From Bacteroidia bacterium (GTDB taxonomy: Bacteria; Bacteroidota; Bacteroidia; Bacteroidales; CAJPTX01), in assembly GCA_905373665.1 (NCBI GenBank), contig CAJPTV010000028.1, positions 1-20,490 on the forward strand: DNA of 20,490 nt, written 5' to 3'. The translations under genes were made by a program, and so were the position numbers. Positions 10,301 through 16,923 of the stretch are shown piece after piece. Below the pieces are notes generated by a model, which did not search any database, was not told the DNA's origin, and saw only the letters and a list, made by a program, of their open reading frames with translations. The number at the start of each line of letters is the position of its first letter. Positions within the stretch are counted from its first letter, which is position 1.

Positions 10301-11775
10301 TTTGCCAAAAGCGCACGCAAAAGAATAGAGCGCGGATCTGCGCCATTATGTAACTGGTGATAACGTTGCGTCAATAGCACCATCGTACCACTCGCAGCTG
10401 GGCACGCCATAGAAGTACCCGACATGAAGGTATAGCTATTGTTCGATACACTAGAATAGACATCCTCTCCCATGGCACAGAAGGTCGGAGCCAAACGTCC
10501 GTCATCTTGTGGACCACAACTAGAGAAGCTGGTTATACGCCCACGCTCATCGACAGCTCCGATAAGCATAATGTTTTTTGCACGACGCACTACCGAGCGA
10601 TAGAGGTAGCGTCCGCTACAAGCCCCTTGGTCATTACCTGCAGCATAAACCAAAGAAAGGGTGGGCGCAGTAAGCGCGAGGTTATCCATCGCAAAATCCG
10701 CCTTCGTTACGTCATACACCAACTGGTAGAAGTAACGGCAAAGATTGTCCAACGCCGGACCGTAAGAGTTCTGGGTTAAAGAGATGCCATACTCCTTGTA
10801 TGCATCGAGCATCTCCTCTCCCTCGCTCTTTCCATTCTTCTGGCGGTTAAAATTATAACTCCAAATTTTCGCTTTCGGCGCCATACCTTGACCATGCGGG
10901 TCAAGAATTCCAGCTCCTGCTACCGTCCCGGCAACATGAACCCCGTGGCTGCTCGATGCACGAATCGTGAGCTCAAACTCCTTAATGGTAAGACGGTCAC
11001 CAAAGTCAACGTGACGGTCTACGCTACCGTCCCAAATACCGAAACGTACCCCTTCGCCCGTTAAACCACGTCCGCCGAGCGAGTGCGGGAGTTGTAAGAT
11101 ATTCGAGCGGTTAATCACCTTCGACTTGCTATTGAAGAGCTCCTGTGGTGCACCGACCATCGTGATGGCTTCTACCCACGGCAGCTCCGAAAGACGCTTA
11201 ATCTCCTTGGTCGTAAGCTCTAGGTCACAAGAACGTACGAGTTCGGAGAAATTCGTGGGATGGAAACCCAAGGCGCCCAGCTCAGCCTTTACAAAGTCTT
11301 GCTTCACGGGGAAATAATGGAGCGTCGTCTTGAGTCTGCCATAAGACCCCTTTGTCCACTCTGGGGTCTCTGACAAGAGGTCTTCACTCACTTTCCACTC
11401 GGGAGCGATGGGCATTACCGAATTGGCATTCGCCCCAGCTACCTTGGCAAGATTGACCGTCCCAGGGATCTCGACAAAGTAAGCATTGTTTCCCATGTAA
11501 TCCAAAAGCGAGACCCCACTCTTCTCGAGTAGCGTTCGCTCCTTGGGCGTTGGGATATTCTCGAACTGCAAAAGCGCATAATTCTTCCCTGCAACAAAGG
11601 CAGGGTCGAGCTGCTGAAGTGTTGGGATATTCCCACCACGCAGCGGCTGCGTACGCAGTTTCTTAAGGTTAGGTTCGGGCACGACTTGGCGCGAACCGAA
11701 CTGCACTGTCTGTGCAAGCGCAACCCCTCCGGAGAAAAGAAGGAGCGCAAACAAAGTCCATAGACGTCGTTTCAT
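1303..11775 (-). CDS. Giant secreted S8 subtilase with multi-domain adhesive tail and T9SS sorting domain (3490 aa)
   Basis: Predicted surface or secreted serine endopeptidase. Residues 1-21 form a signal peptide (cleavage after ALA), and about 22-230 resemble a subtilase propeptide. The catalytic domain (about 235-530) shows Asp249 (GIWDG), His277 (HGVHVAG), oxyanion Asn381 (AAGND) and Ser455 (MSGTSMA), so all key residues are present. A beta-sandwich (about 538-650, with ITWND and LINDLDLVV) is typical of KP-43-like subtilases. By eye the tail contains a Kre9/KNH-like domain (650-740), FN3 (745-840), a jelly-roll-like region (850-1030), CARDB-like domains (1031-1140, 1300-1395, 1550-1670), a CUB-like region (1170-1295), GEVED-like (1400-1548), LamG-like (1670-1860), Big_2-like (2090-2160) and MBG-like (2163-2255). 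Two InlB-like repeats, a cleaved-adhesin-like domain (2484-2648) and ten more InlB-like repeats follow. The T9SS type A sorting domain is at about 3408-3490. AAAGGTG 8 bases before the ATG supports the start. The protease and sorting-domain calls are firm; the tail domain names are tentative. Confidence 0.93.
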   Translation of the reverse strand: MKRRLWTLFALLLFSGGVALAQTVQFGSRQVVPEPNLKKLRTQPLRGGNIPTLQQLDPAFVAGKNYALLQFENIPTPKERTLLEKSGVSLLDYMGNNAYFVEIPGTVNLAKVAGANANSVMPIAPEWKVSEDLLSETPEWTKGSYGRLKTTLHYFPVKQDFVKAELGALGFHPTNFSELVRSCDLELTTKEIKRLSELPWVEAITMVGAPQELFNSKSKVINRSNILQLPHSLGGRGLTGEGVRFGIWDGSVDRHVDFGDRLTIKEFELTIRASSSHGVHVAGTVAGAGILDPHGQGMAPKAKIWSYNFNRQKNGKSEGEEMLDAYKEYGISLTQNSYGPALDNLCRYFYQLVYDVTKADFAMDNLALTAPTLSLVYAAGNDQGACSGRYLYRSVVRRAKNIMLIGAVDERGRITSFSSCGPQDDGRLAPTFCAMGEDVYSSVSNNSYTFMSGTSMACPAASGTMVLLTQRYHQLHNGADPRSILLRALLANTADDAGRWGPDYVYGYGIINGKRAVETMEQGNYLFGKPIKEKDAAHVYPLQIPSGTRRLRVMITWNDTVAMKANRRWGEPALINDLDLVVKKGNEIFYPWVLNGNNPRQSATTGVNRLDNIEQVLIEDPKPGFYNIEVLPSRVVSSGQDYVLTWFIEGKELELTYPIGGETFEPGDEIKVAWNKVYDTVDIDISYDGGKTYQLLAKAEDRNNVATVTIPSEAPMTGKAKIRVRQRNQPDKISASPNTFTIMSVPKDLKLKCQSCSTEGWALSWNAVKGAEKYKVLKADVPNSEYNVIAEVTGTSYALQSKEISTNSENIFSVVAVGPNGIESLRTPGAFAQVTTALPKSRNVILNETFVRVPPQHIQIDSANYSCGLDVYYKEEDWSDYELGSHALIITAKQDAANEQWSENEADFPKSYDPAKNDNAVRMRICNIDLSGIKDGEKVIFAIEKRQRFRNSEKHSVFKVKIGDKELQYMDIGSGTGTIAFGAATGDTPSYYDLSEYVGQKNLTIDMYYAARKSWVDQLYIDRLKIYVPEKKSDLQLKKLYLPESSATIGKESVSMLIVNEGFKTVSEARVKCTVNGEAKGIYTLEPLKPFERRTFAWPEQFDFSSNDPKGKTFEIKMEVLHRDDIDTVNNKKTGVVLNFGNTYIHPFSPTYTGFLGTYPLDPLTVKRVEHTFIYTDNGGDGGDYPNHQSSTVHFVPSKPGNIVQITFYEYCSEYEDLLAVATKYKHTNLVIGDDEFYENIFRGDYNDPVTGKMKSPMTFTSKNPDGSIGCYFRSNNDGYVNTGWVAEVREITPMNIYALTNLSIDAAFHEDGKVPVTMAVKNVTDREVKNVRVAYSLDEETWEYEIIPSIAAGAEVVYTFKTPAEIPPATRMTLHGVIASDDYITDDNRKKIAVLNDLYCGDRSYAQAGDLILSVVGQGSSWELNQEVETGHDDEVTYIDHEYVLDSVFSMYRSDRRASLTLTTDKFSNPQSYSIHAWVDWNNDGDFADEMESYVLPVKPDVTKYQLMIDIPPTAFFGKKRLRIASALSTDNTPCGALPISGNMVDLTIELKDEPNPLTVDKRPSSIIVKDAVQLSDSEKVKVWITNCTNRPVEVGNVLLQVDDRLPILETSHKMIKPFDSVELEFKQRIDLSKVGAHKITVSIEDENDNNEANNSVERTIYCVIPSKEDTYALDLKGDTYNGEVLHCGTFNGENFVKNGMTFEAWINPRRSSLNNIFYKKGALLVTLFDRQSQTIPPKTLLVLLNERRLFISDSGAIKLDRWQHLAVVYDAHKVKGEVTVYVDGKPIKMRPKGSDTPQHDPKAPVIVAGAYEGRIDEVRLWNKTRSEAEINAYMYKHAATDFNYKKGLIAEFQLNEGPGNRLAMNAAREGTYAHIRTQRAADTIVPAWIETTQLISAITSKSFSRPAEIKGNNVSVWLRQNVDAKHVKVNIVPLWSKLALTYNGAPLTNDTELDFSSGSVELKPTPFELFGKKFDQSLVIKATQDVGEPCDLLELSVLKSQNPRLSADDVKNPVSQTEYLKLAGMTDYSAVRLDFKASPGAVVTYLGKPLEAGKTLVDLRQAATIKVISENQQQANYYVVRPLSTSEFVTPDVPSTLVFGESRTLDFGAPTELRTSNANIVAVSGNKIMATGVGKATLSFVLPSNATKKEFELTVTPRHITVAPKDERVLFGHTVLTYELDYNYPVGAAERIELSKITREKVNYTLQYNGAEWNKSMPLPVGEHIWLPDNTTSFFFGNYYVTPTTGKLTVKTTETQVVKFHVTDFANIALANATIEINKLTGKTDAEGNYSITLNLVDTTDYKYTVSHDECLSVAGEWAVEKAIPVVEVKLQKRAIRLEYSAGHGGAVEGGVSQKIPSGTTSEPVFAAPKVGYKFKEWDDHRTDNPRVERGVSTNVIAKALFERAAVTLTYEALEGGTISDGTTHDHVTYNLENPNGTKEIEARPKDGYYFVRWSDGVSTPERKDKAIYYDKKVQAIFTLARELPFIEDFNASDATPEGWLNIDHTGNGSWEITSNYVGRIGTIGEGNFAAINSQRIGPDKEVKVDLITPWINLEKSEGDLTLSFNYKFEIIGLNVQPSEGFFVHYSTDGVSWKQLFRRYTDMLEGDEAKIELKRSELNGAKRIRLKFHYCDTWGFAAIFDNVTLKAAKTKKFTLMYFAEKGGHLDVVPSERFPIVKNAGEKGPEVKAVADAGYRFVKWSDGKLEASRKDEKFTYVYAIFAKTASSVTHTVEYHATTGGYIHGLAFQKVQHGEATVLVNALPAFGYRFDRWDDNKVESTRNDMNVTTDLVRTARFAPLPSYRVSFEKAAHGEFTITHNHGKTIKESSWCPEGDVLELRATPEEGYFTASVTVNGNTVMPRGGRYRIEVTADTEIVVTFRPIEFTVTFVSTHGGSILGATVQSVRAGQATTPVVAMPDDGKEFLCWSNGADDPTMEIKSVTRNVTYKAFFSEPSWLQVTLCMNDGKENLVIRNQKGKVLSYKPVREGYRFQGWKTDKELENAFDVKGNIVSDTTLYATWSPISYTVSFEANGGTGTMEAITATYDQLFPLTANAFTANGKSFAGWSLTTDGAVMFNDGMLVKNLATENGANTKLYAKWENGTVAAYTLSFNSNGGTEIAPQRVLQGKSAVEPVKPVKAGSSFLGWYTDAAFTKAYDFASAVSADLELHARWTASVYLVHFEPGYGWGDMADQPIECGEYTELRKCGFELSTYEFAGWATQPDGEAEFGDESSVRDLATQDGAVVTLYATWKPIYHTVSFETNGAGNMRPREVRDQRRMRVPEPPKRPGFVFVAWFADEELTVPFDFGKPITENVKLYAAWRYEVAYFTLSIEEAANGIITVLDANGRAIANGAELIPDSKITIIAKPKGEYRLKRLTVNGEKIKTGAEIKVTTDITIKADFTNPVETVAFVDAKVAPNPFDEQFRILNTESLGAAKYELVNTKGQVVRTDAIREVVTVVETSDLPAGLYLLRLLNEQGGTRTLRLVKTR
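1555..3831 (-). repeat. Array of about ten InlB/Flg_new-type beta repeats (protein level)
   Basis: Encodes about residues 2649-3407 of the subtilase. Each unit of 65-85 residues opens with a strand such as YTVSFEANGG, has a central GYRFxxW or SFAGW-type turn, and ends in a strand such as LYAKW or VYAIFAK. Four units are the divergent bacterial-repeat type, five are closer to the classical InlB B-repeat (ending LYATW, LYAKW, LHARW, LYATW, LYAAW), and one degenerate unit precedes the sorting domain. Such repeats usually act as stalk or adhesive modules on the cell surface. Confidence 0.8.
3832..4320 (-). other. Cleaved-adhesin-like (choice-of-anchor J type) domain within the subtilase
   Basis: Residues about 2486-2648 begin with PFIEDF and continue with PEGWLNID, a WEI strand, LITPWINL, a long LTLSFNYKF strand, and a close reading AAIFDNVTL. 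This is the layout of the jelly-roll cleaved-adhesin domain known from the haemagglutinin regions of gingipains, and of related choice-of-anchor domains. It is flanked on both sides by InlB-like repeats. The assignment rests on motif recognition by eye. Confidence 0.6.
4321..4773 (-). repeat. Two divergent InlB-like beta repeats (protein level)
   Basis: Encodes about residues 2335-2485. The two units contain EYSAGHGGAV with GYKFKEWDD, and YEALEGGTI with GYYFVRWSDG. They are of the same type as the larger array nearer the C-terminus but are separated from it by the cleaved-adhesin-like domain. Confidence 0.75.
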
Positions 11776-11783
11776 ATCGTCTT

Positions 11784-11790
11784 CACCTTT
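11784..11790 (-). promoter_or_regulatory. Ribosome binding site of the subtilase gene
   Basis: On the minus strand this reads AAAGGTG, ending 8 bases before the ATG at 11775. It fixes the start of the 3490-residue gene just ahead of a good signal peptide. The spacing is conventional, unlike the distant GGAGG motifs upstream of the two other large genes. Confidence 0.55.
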
Positions 11791-11815
11791 GATGAATAAT
11801 GTGCTTCTAAACCAT

Positions 11816-11892
11816 AAAAAGGACAGGCTCAGCTCTCTTTGTCTACACCCCTGCTTTTCTTCCTGGGTGAGAAAGAGTTTCTGAGCCTGTCC
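11816..11892 (-). terminator. Long hairpin terminator between the LRR gene and the subtilase gene
   Basis: A perfect 12-bp outer stem (11821-11832 with 11881-11892) encloses an imperfect inner stem, CTCTTT with AAAGAG and then CACCC with GGGTG. The whole 72-base segment therefore folds into one long hairpin. On the minus strand it is followed directly by five T. It begins 35 bases after the stop of the 1644-residue gene, and its T run ends 40 bases before the subtilase ATG. Almost the whole intergenic space is therefore the terminator. Confidence 0.85.
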
Positions 11893-11927
11893 ATCCTTAA
11901 AACCCGTTAGATACTCCTTTTACTGCA

Positions 11928-14900
11928 CTAACGAGCGATGTTACCCTTTTCCAATCTCCGAGAGATGACGCGCGTCTGTCCCGCAACACGCACCTCAAGT
12001 TGTAGAATGTAGATGCCCTCTGGCAACGCCTTCGTAGCAATACGCAACACTGAGGCAGCGCCTGCATTCTTACCCGTTAGGCATCGAACTCCAGCCACAT
12101 TGTAGAGGCTGTAAGAGAGCACTTGGCTTGCATCTGCAATCTCGATCACATCGGCAAACGGATTCGGATAAGCCTTAATCGCTTGTGCAAGAAGATCTTC
12201 TTCCACGCCCGTTGCAAGTTCAAACTTAGCCGTTATCTCGACCTCGAAGGCAGGCATCGTAAACGTGTAATCATCTCCCTCCTTCGTAACTTCAACCACA
12301 GTTTCGGGTTCGTCCTTCTTGTAAGCCTTGATAGAACCCGCGGCGAGACGATAACCATTCTCTGGCAAGATGGTCAAAACAATCTTCACCCCAGAGGTTG
12401 CAAGAGCTGGCGATGCGAAGATCTTACCATGTTCAAGAGGTAAAATGGTAATCTTCTTCTCTGTTTCCTTCTGGAACTTCACGCTCACCTTTACATTGAA
12501 CTTCGGCATAATGAAGGAGTTCGTCTCATCCACCTCGACTTCAATCTTATCATCCTTCTCTGCCACTACCTTTAGCGTACCTACCTGAGGTTCAAAACCT
12601 TGGTCTGGGATGAGCTTAAGAGTAACCTTCGTATCCCACGGCACCTCGCTCATCTTTTCAATACCCTCGCACTCGATCTTCCCGTCAAATAATTGATCAA
12701 CAGTCACTGCAAACGGCGCTTTCTGGAATTCTACGTAAACCTCTACGTCGTAATCTGGCATCACGAACTTCCGCAGAGTGTTACCCGAAGCATCCTTAAG
12801 GAGTTCCACTGGCGTATTTTTATCCCCCTTCTTATAAACTTGCAATGAACCAGGCTTATCTGTGTAGTATTTCTCTGGACGGAAATTTATTGAGACTTCC
12901 GACCCCTTAGGATAGAAGCTCGGGAAACCCGCCACAGTACCATTCACCATATTGTCTGCAAGGGAGACCGTAAGAACCTTGTCTTTTACAATCGTCCAGC
13001 CATACCACGTGTCATTAGCAATCTTCCCCCACCCTTCATCTGCTTTGAAGGCGGCTATCGCATTGTCTAACTTCTCTCCTGAGAGAGGTGTTTGACCATC
13101 CTGATCCAACAAAATCAACTTACGCCCCGTGCACCCAGGACACTCAAAGGTCTTAAGCTTATCTTCTTCCTTGCTAGCCATCACCTTAGGCACCGTCGCC
13201 CCGATAGCCAATGTACGTAAAGAGTGACACCCTTTGAAAGCCCAACGACCGATCTTCTCAAGCTTCGGCGCAATTACGGTAGAAAGAGACCCATCGTTCA
13301 AGAATGCTTTTGCCCCCAAATCCTTCAATGCTTGGAAGTTGACGTAAGTCAACGCACCGTTAAGACGGAATGCCCCCGAGTCAATCTTAACTACATTCGA
13401 GAGTGTCACCGATGCAAGCCCTGTAACAGATACCGTTGGACGGATATTATCCTTAAAAGCATCATAGCCGATTTCCGTCACAGCAGGGAACATCTCATCT
13501 CGGATTTCGGGGATAATACAGCTTGCAAAAGCATGCGACCCAATCCGCTTTGCACTCTTGAAGGAGAAATCCGTCAGTTTATTGCAAACATAGAAAGCCG
13601 AGCGTGGTATAGAGTCGATTAGATCGAAGTGTATATGATCAAGATTTAAGCAGCGAGCAAAAGCCGCAGCACGAAGATCTTTCAACTTCGGAATATCAAT
13701 AGAGAGAAGTTGTTGGCAGGAATTGAACGCATCCTCACCCACCATCTCAACTTCTGGTATATTGACGTTTGCCAAGATACCATAACGTACACTTTGTCCC
13801 AGACTTCCAGCAGACTCTGATTGGAAAGCACGATTCCCGATCTTCTTCGCCTTAGGGAGTGAGATGCTCGTAAGCGCAAACGTGTTACCGAAAGCTCCCT
13901 CTCCGAGTTCTTCCAAATTCGGTACGTTGATCTCTATCAATTTCTCACACGCATAGAAACTATTGGTTCCGAGATTTACAACATCTGGCAAATTAAGTTT
14001 TGTCAGATTCTCCTTCGAGTCTTGGAATGCTGTTGACCCCACATTCTTCACCCCAGCGATATCAATCACGCCAATAGCCTTTAGACTTAAGTAACCTTGG
14101 AAGACCTGCTCATTTTTCACATTCGGCACATCCGCCACCACAACACCCGGACGCACAGTGAATGATTCTAGAGCGTAGAGCTCCATAACATTCGCTTCGA
14201 GCCAACGCCACTCGTTCGTGGTAAACGCCCCAGAAACGACTGTGATGTGCTTTACCTCTTTATAGTTACCCGAGTAGTTTCTGTCTATCGCCTCTTTGAG
14301 AGAAGCACACTCCAGATGCGCACCATTGTTGATAGAAACCGTGAGCGCATTCTTCGGGAACACGGCTTTTACCTTCACGTCCGCCGCGGGCATAATAAAT
14401 GTGTCATTTTCAATAGCAGTCCCACCATTGTAAGTTAACGTCCCGAGGGCGTACCCCAAATCGGGTAACTGCGTTACAACGACCTTTTTCCCTGCAGGAG
14501 CATAACCTATCGGCTCCATAAAGACGCTACCGTTCTGCGTGGTAGGATCCATAGACAAGGAATAGAGTTGCGTGGTCGGGATTGTCCAACCGAACCACTT
14601 GTCGTCCGACTTATTTCCATCCTCTGCGGCTTTATACTTCGCAGCCACTGGCGCGATCTCACTCGCCGAGGTAAGAATCGTACCGTCCTCCTTAGAGAAG
14701 AGAATCATGTCTTGCTTCAGACAGGAATCAAACGCCTGCTTCCCTACCATGGGGGGAGTTTGACCTACAATCAAGCGTTCGAGATTCAGACACTTCCGGA
14801 ATGCAAACTCTCCAATCCGTTTCACTTTTGGGAAAGTGAGGGTCATAAGAGAGACACACCGCGGGCGCGTGGATCGTGGGTCATCATCGGAGAAGGCCGC

Positions 14901-16862
14901 ATTCCCAATCACCTCGACCTCTGGAGCTTTCACTTCTTCAAGACTCAAACACCCATTGAACGTACGTACTGGGATTAACTTCACCTTACCAAGATCGACG
15001 CTCTCCAAACTCCGACAATCCAAGAAGGCATGACTCACCAACTGAATTTCATCGGGTATCTTCGGGTTAGGCTCTGCCATTGACTCGAGTGCTGGGAAAG
15101 AAACTTTCTTGAGTAAACGACAACCACTAAAGACCTCCTTACCCAACTTCTTCACATTCGGTGCCTGAACATCAACAAGCTTCTGGCAAGTCTCAAAAGC
15201 ATCATCCCCAAGGCGTTCGCAATCTGGTGCAACCACCTTGGTAAGAAGCGTACATGAAATAAAAGAGAACGAACCGATAGACTTTACCTTATGTAAGATA
15301 ACCTCTTCCAAAGCCCCATGATCGCCCGCATAGAAGACCCCTTCGTAATCCGTATTGTCTTTAATAGAGGCAACGGTCTCTGCATCCTTTGTGATTTCAA
15401 ACTTCTTCAAATGATTCAACTGAATACGATTCACCTTGAGCCATCCCCAATCGCTATTTTCAAACGCCCCGCCCGTAATCGTGATACTTGTCACGCGCGA
15501 GAGATCCAACTTGCCCTTCTCATCTTTCAATTCGTCGAGGTATGCATCGTCGCCTTTGCTCTTTCTGAAAAGATCCAAGACACTCCCAGCATCCTCTCGA
15601 ACATGCTCCATATCCTTCTCTGTCCCATCACTCGCTTTATAGTGAAGCGTAATCTTCCCCTTCAAGACCTTATCAGCAAACGTAGCAAAGATCTTAACGT
15701 CTGTAGCTGGCATCTTAAACGTTTCATCGATGACCTTTACAGGCGTCGTGGAGCTCGGCGTAGTATAGGTAACCTCCTTGAGCCCCTTACCCGAAGATGG
15801 CGATGCATATATATCTACGAAACCACCCGCCTTCTGATAAAGCGTCGGTTTCGTCGTAACGACACCATCCTTAATCGCCGGGTCGATTTCAATCTTACCA
15901 AAGGGCTCAACATTCCAACCATACCAGAGCTTATCAGCCTGCGTAGCCAGCCACTCATTGTAGTTACCATCCGTTTCCTTGGGGATAGGACCTGTCCATG
16001 TCTTTCCGTTCGGACGCCCGTCTAACACCTTAAGGTATTCGTCTTTCGCTGTCTTGAAATCAGCCTCGGAAAGGTATGTGCCATCTGCTTCCACTGGCAT
16101 AAGTACGGGATTGGCATCCTCGTTGAGAAAATTAAAGACGGAAGCGAACTCTTCTTCTACCTCGATGGTCTGCCCCTCGTTGTTCGGATCGGGTTTCTTG
16201 ATCTTCTTCTTCTCTAACGTAGGTGGCGTCTTACCCAAACGCATCAATGTCAGCGCCTCACACTTGTAGAAAGCATTCGCACCGATCTTGGTGAGTTTAG
16301 GAGCAAACATCACGCGCAACGAAGTGTGATTCGCTAATGCAAAAGCCCCGAGCTCGGTAAGGTCTGGGAAGATGGCAATCTCCAAAACCCCCACTTCAGA
16401 GAAGCTATTAAGGGCAATCTTACTGAGATTATGGATCTCAACGTAGGTACAGGTGCTACTGATCGGGCTACCGTTGATGCTCGGTACGGCTTCGTCAGCT
16501 TCCATTCCCGAGTTTGGATCCTTGGGTTTTTGCATAGGCTCATTCTTCCCCGTCTCTATGTCTGCCACTGGGGTTACCTCCTTGTTTACGACAAACGAGT
16601 TAAGCGCAGTCATCAGATCTCGCTTTCCTCGTAGGTATTGCCAGTCGGCAGCCTTCACCTCACCAGATGCGATAACGATATCGCGCACCTGTTTGAGATC
16701 AACTCCCGCCAGCGCAGCCTCTAACGAAGGTCCCTTCTTCTCGATTCCATTGACCTTCAGCACAAGTTCTTTAGCTCGCGCCAAGGGAATAGAGAATAGG
16801 CAAAATACTGCCATCAAACATAGCAGTCTGCCCCAAAAAGCACATGGTCTTAATTCTCTCAT
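11928..16862 (-). CDS. Secreted BspA-type leucine-rich-repeat protein with T9SS sorting domain (1644 aa)
   Basis: Predicted surface protein, probably adhesive. Residues 1-30 are a signal peptide (hydrophobic LLCLMAVFCLFSIPLA, cleavage near ARA). The body consists of three copies of one module, at about 31-399, 400-835 and 836-1382. Each module has a header strand region with a Trp-Leu motif (W74, W472, W885) and an array of LRR_5 (BspA/TpLRR) units such as IGANAFYKCEAL. A capping unit then carries G-x-T-(P/V)-P and is followed by a W-(Y/F)-G-W motif (W313, W756, W1286). An InlB-like beta repeat ends in a Met-Pro turn, for example FKMPATDVKIFATF. Two further beta repeats follow, then the T9SS type A sorting domain from about residue 1565 (AYPNPF, LPEGIYILQL). 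The ATG at 16862 has no good Shine-Dalgarno, but it is the only start giving the signal peptide. BspA family members bind fibronectin, fibrinogen or host cells; whether this one does is unknown. Confidence 0.93.
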   Translation of the reverse strand: MRELRPCAFWGRLLCLMAVFCLFSIPLARAKELVLKVNGIEKKGPSLEAALAGVDLKQVRDIVIASGEVKAADWQYLRGKRDLMTALNSFVVNKEVTPVADIETGKNEPMQKPKDPNSGMEADEAVPSINGSPISSTCTYVEIHNLSKIALNSFSEVGVLEIAIFPDLTELGAFALANHTSLRVMFAPKLTKIGANAFYKCEALTLMRLGKTPPTLEKKKIKKPDPNNEGQTIEVEEEFASVFNFLNEDANPVLMPVEADGTYLSEADFKTAKDEYLKVLDGRPNGKTWTGPIPKETDGNYNEWLATQADKLWYGWNVEPFGKIEIDPAIKDGVVTTKPTLYQKAGGFVDIYASPSSGKGLKEVTYTTPSSTTPVKVIDETFKMPATDVKIFATFADKVLKGKITLHYKASDGTEKDMEHVREDAGSVLDLFRKSKGDDAYLDELKDEKGKLDLSRVTSITITGGAFENSDWGWLKVNRIQLNHLKKFEITKDAETVASIKDNTDYEGVFYAGDHGALEEVILHKVKSIGSFSFISCTLLTKVVAPDCERLGDDAFETCQKLVDVQAPNVKKLGKEVFSGCRLLKKVSFPALESMAEPNPKIPDEIQLVSHAFLDCRSLESVDLGKVKLIPVRTFNGCLSLEEVKAPEVEVIGNAAFSDDDPRSTRPRCVSLMTLTFPKVKRIGEFAFRKCLNLERLIVGQTPPMVGKQAFDSCLKQDMILFSKEDGTILTSASEIAPVAAKYKAAEDGNKSDDKWFGWTIPTTQLYSLSMDPTTQNGSVFMEPIGYAPAGKKVVVTQLPDLGYALGTLTYNGGTAIENDTFIMPAADVKVKAVFPKNALTVSINNGAHLECASLKEAIDRNYSGNYKEVKHITVVSGAFTTNEWRWLEANVMELYALESFTVRPGVVVADVPNVKNEQVFQGYLSLKAIGVIDIAGVKNVGSTAFQDSKENLTKLNLPDVVNLGTNSFYACEKLIEINVPNLEELGEGAFGNTFALTSISLPKAKKIGNRAFQSESAGSLGQSVRYGILANVNIPEVEMVGEDAFNSCQQLLSIDIPKLKDLRAAAFARCLNLDHIHFDLIDSIPRSAFYVCNKLTDFSFKSAKRIGSHAFASCIIPEIRDEMFPAVTEIGYDAFKDNIRPTVSVTGLASVTLSNVVKIDSGAFRLNGALTYVNFQALKDLGAKAFLNDGSLSTVIAPKLEKIGRWAFKGCHSLRTLAIGATVPKVMASKEEDKLKTFECPGCTGRKLILLDQDGQTPLSGEKLDNAIAAFKADEGWGKIANDTWYGWTIVKDKVLTVSLADNMVNGTVAGFPSFYPKGSEVSINFRPEKYYTDKPGSLQVYKKGDKNTPVELLKDASGNTLRKFVMPDYDVEVYVEFQKAPFAVTVDQLFDGKIECEGIEKMSEVPWDTKVTLKLIPDQGFEPQVGTLKVVAEKDDKIEVEVDETNSFIMPKFNVKVSVKFQKETEKKITILPLEHGKIFASPALATSGVKIVLTILPENGYRLAAGSIKAYKKDEPETVVEVTKEGDDYTFTMPAFEVEITAKFELATGVEEDLLAQAIKAYPNPFADVIEIADASQVLSYSLYNVAGVRCLTGKNAGAASVLRIATKALPEGIYILQLEVRVAGQTRVISRRLEKGNIAR
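12717..14357 (-). repeat. LRR protein module 3 (longest LRR array)
   Basis: Encodes about residues 836-1382. The header (LTVSINNGAHLE to W885) is followed by roughly twelve LRR_5 units (about 920-1225), the cap with IGATVPKV, the WYGW motif at 1286-1289 and a beta repeat ending FVMPDYDVEVYVEF. This is the largest of the three modules. Confidence 0.75.
14358..15665 (-). repeat. LRR protein module 2
   Basis: Encodes about residues 400-835. The header (ITLHYKASDG to W472) is followed by seven or eight LRR_5 units (about 505-710), the cap with VGQTPPMV, the WFGW motif at 756-759 and a beta repeat ending FIMPAADVKVKAVF. Confidence 0.75.
15666..16772 (-). repeat. LRR protein module 1 (shortest LRR array)
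   Basis: Encodes about residues 31-399. The header (LVLKVNGIEKKG to W74) is followed by three or four LRR_5 units (about 135-215), the cap with LGKTPPTL, a charged insertion containing KKKIKKPDPNNEGQ, the WYGW motif at 313-316 and a beta repeat ending FKMPATDVKIFATF. Confidence 0.75.
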
Positions 16863-16923
16863 ACCTGTAGTAATTGTTTAGTGAAACTTTTTTGTTTGAA
16901 GAGTACTTAGACACACTGTTCAT
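16771..16923 (-). other. Possible upstream overlapping small ORF (50 codons) before and into the LRR gene
   Basis: A frame opens with ATG at 16923 and ends at a TAA at 16771, overlapping the first 30 codons of the LRR gene in a different frame. A strong GGGAGG (16933-16938) lies 9 bases before its ATG, a better ribosome site than anything before the LRR start. The peptide (MNSVSKYSSNKKVSLNNYYR...) has no recognisable feature. It may be a leader that couples or limits translation of the LRR gene, or a chance frame. Confidence 0.2.

Noticed and set aside
15318..16025. 235-codon open frame on the plus strand
   Set aside because: Lies wholly opposite the LRR gene; the peptide is rich in Arg, Ile and Leu with no domain, typical of a shadow frame.
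12717..16772. Repeated coding segments as a CRISPR array or DNA-level tandem repeat
   Set aside because: The repeats are protein-level and diverged in DNA, with no identical short repeats or uniform spacers.
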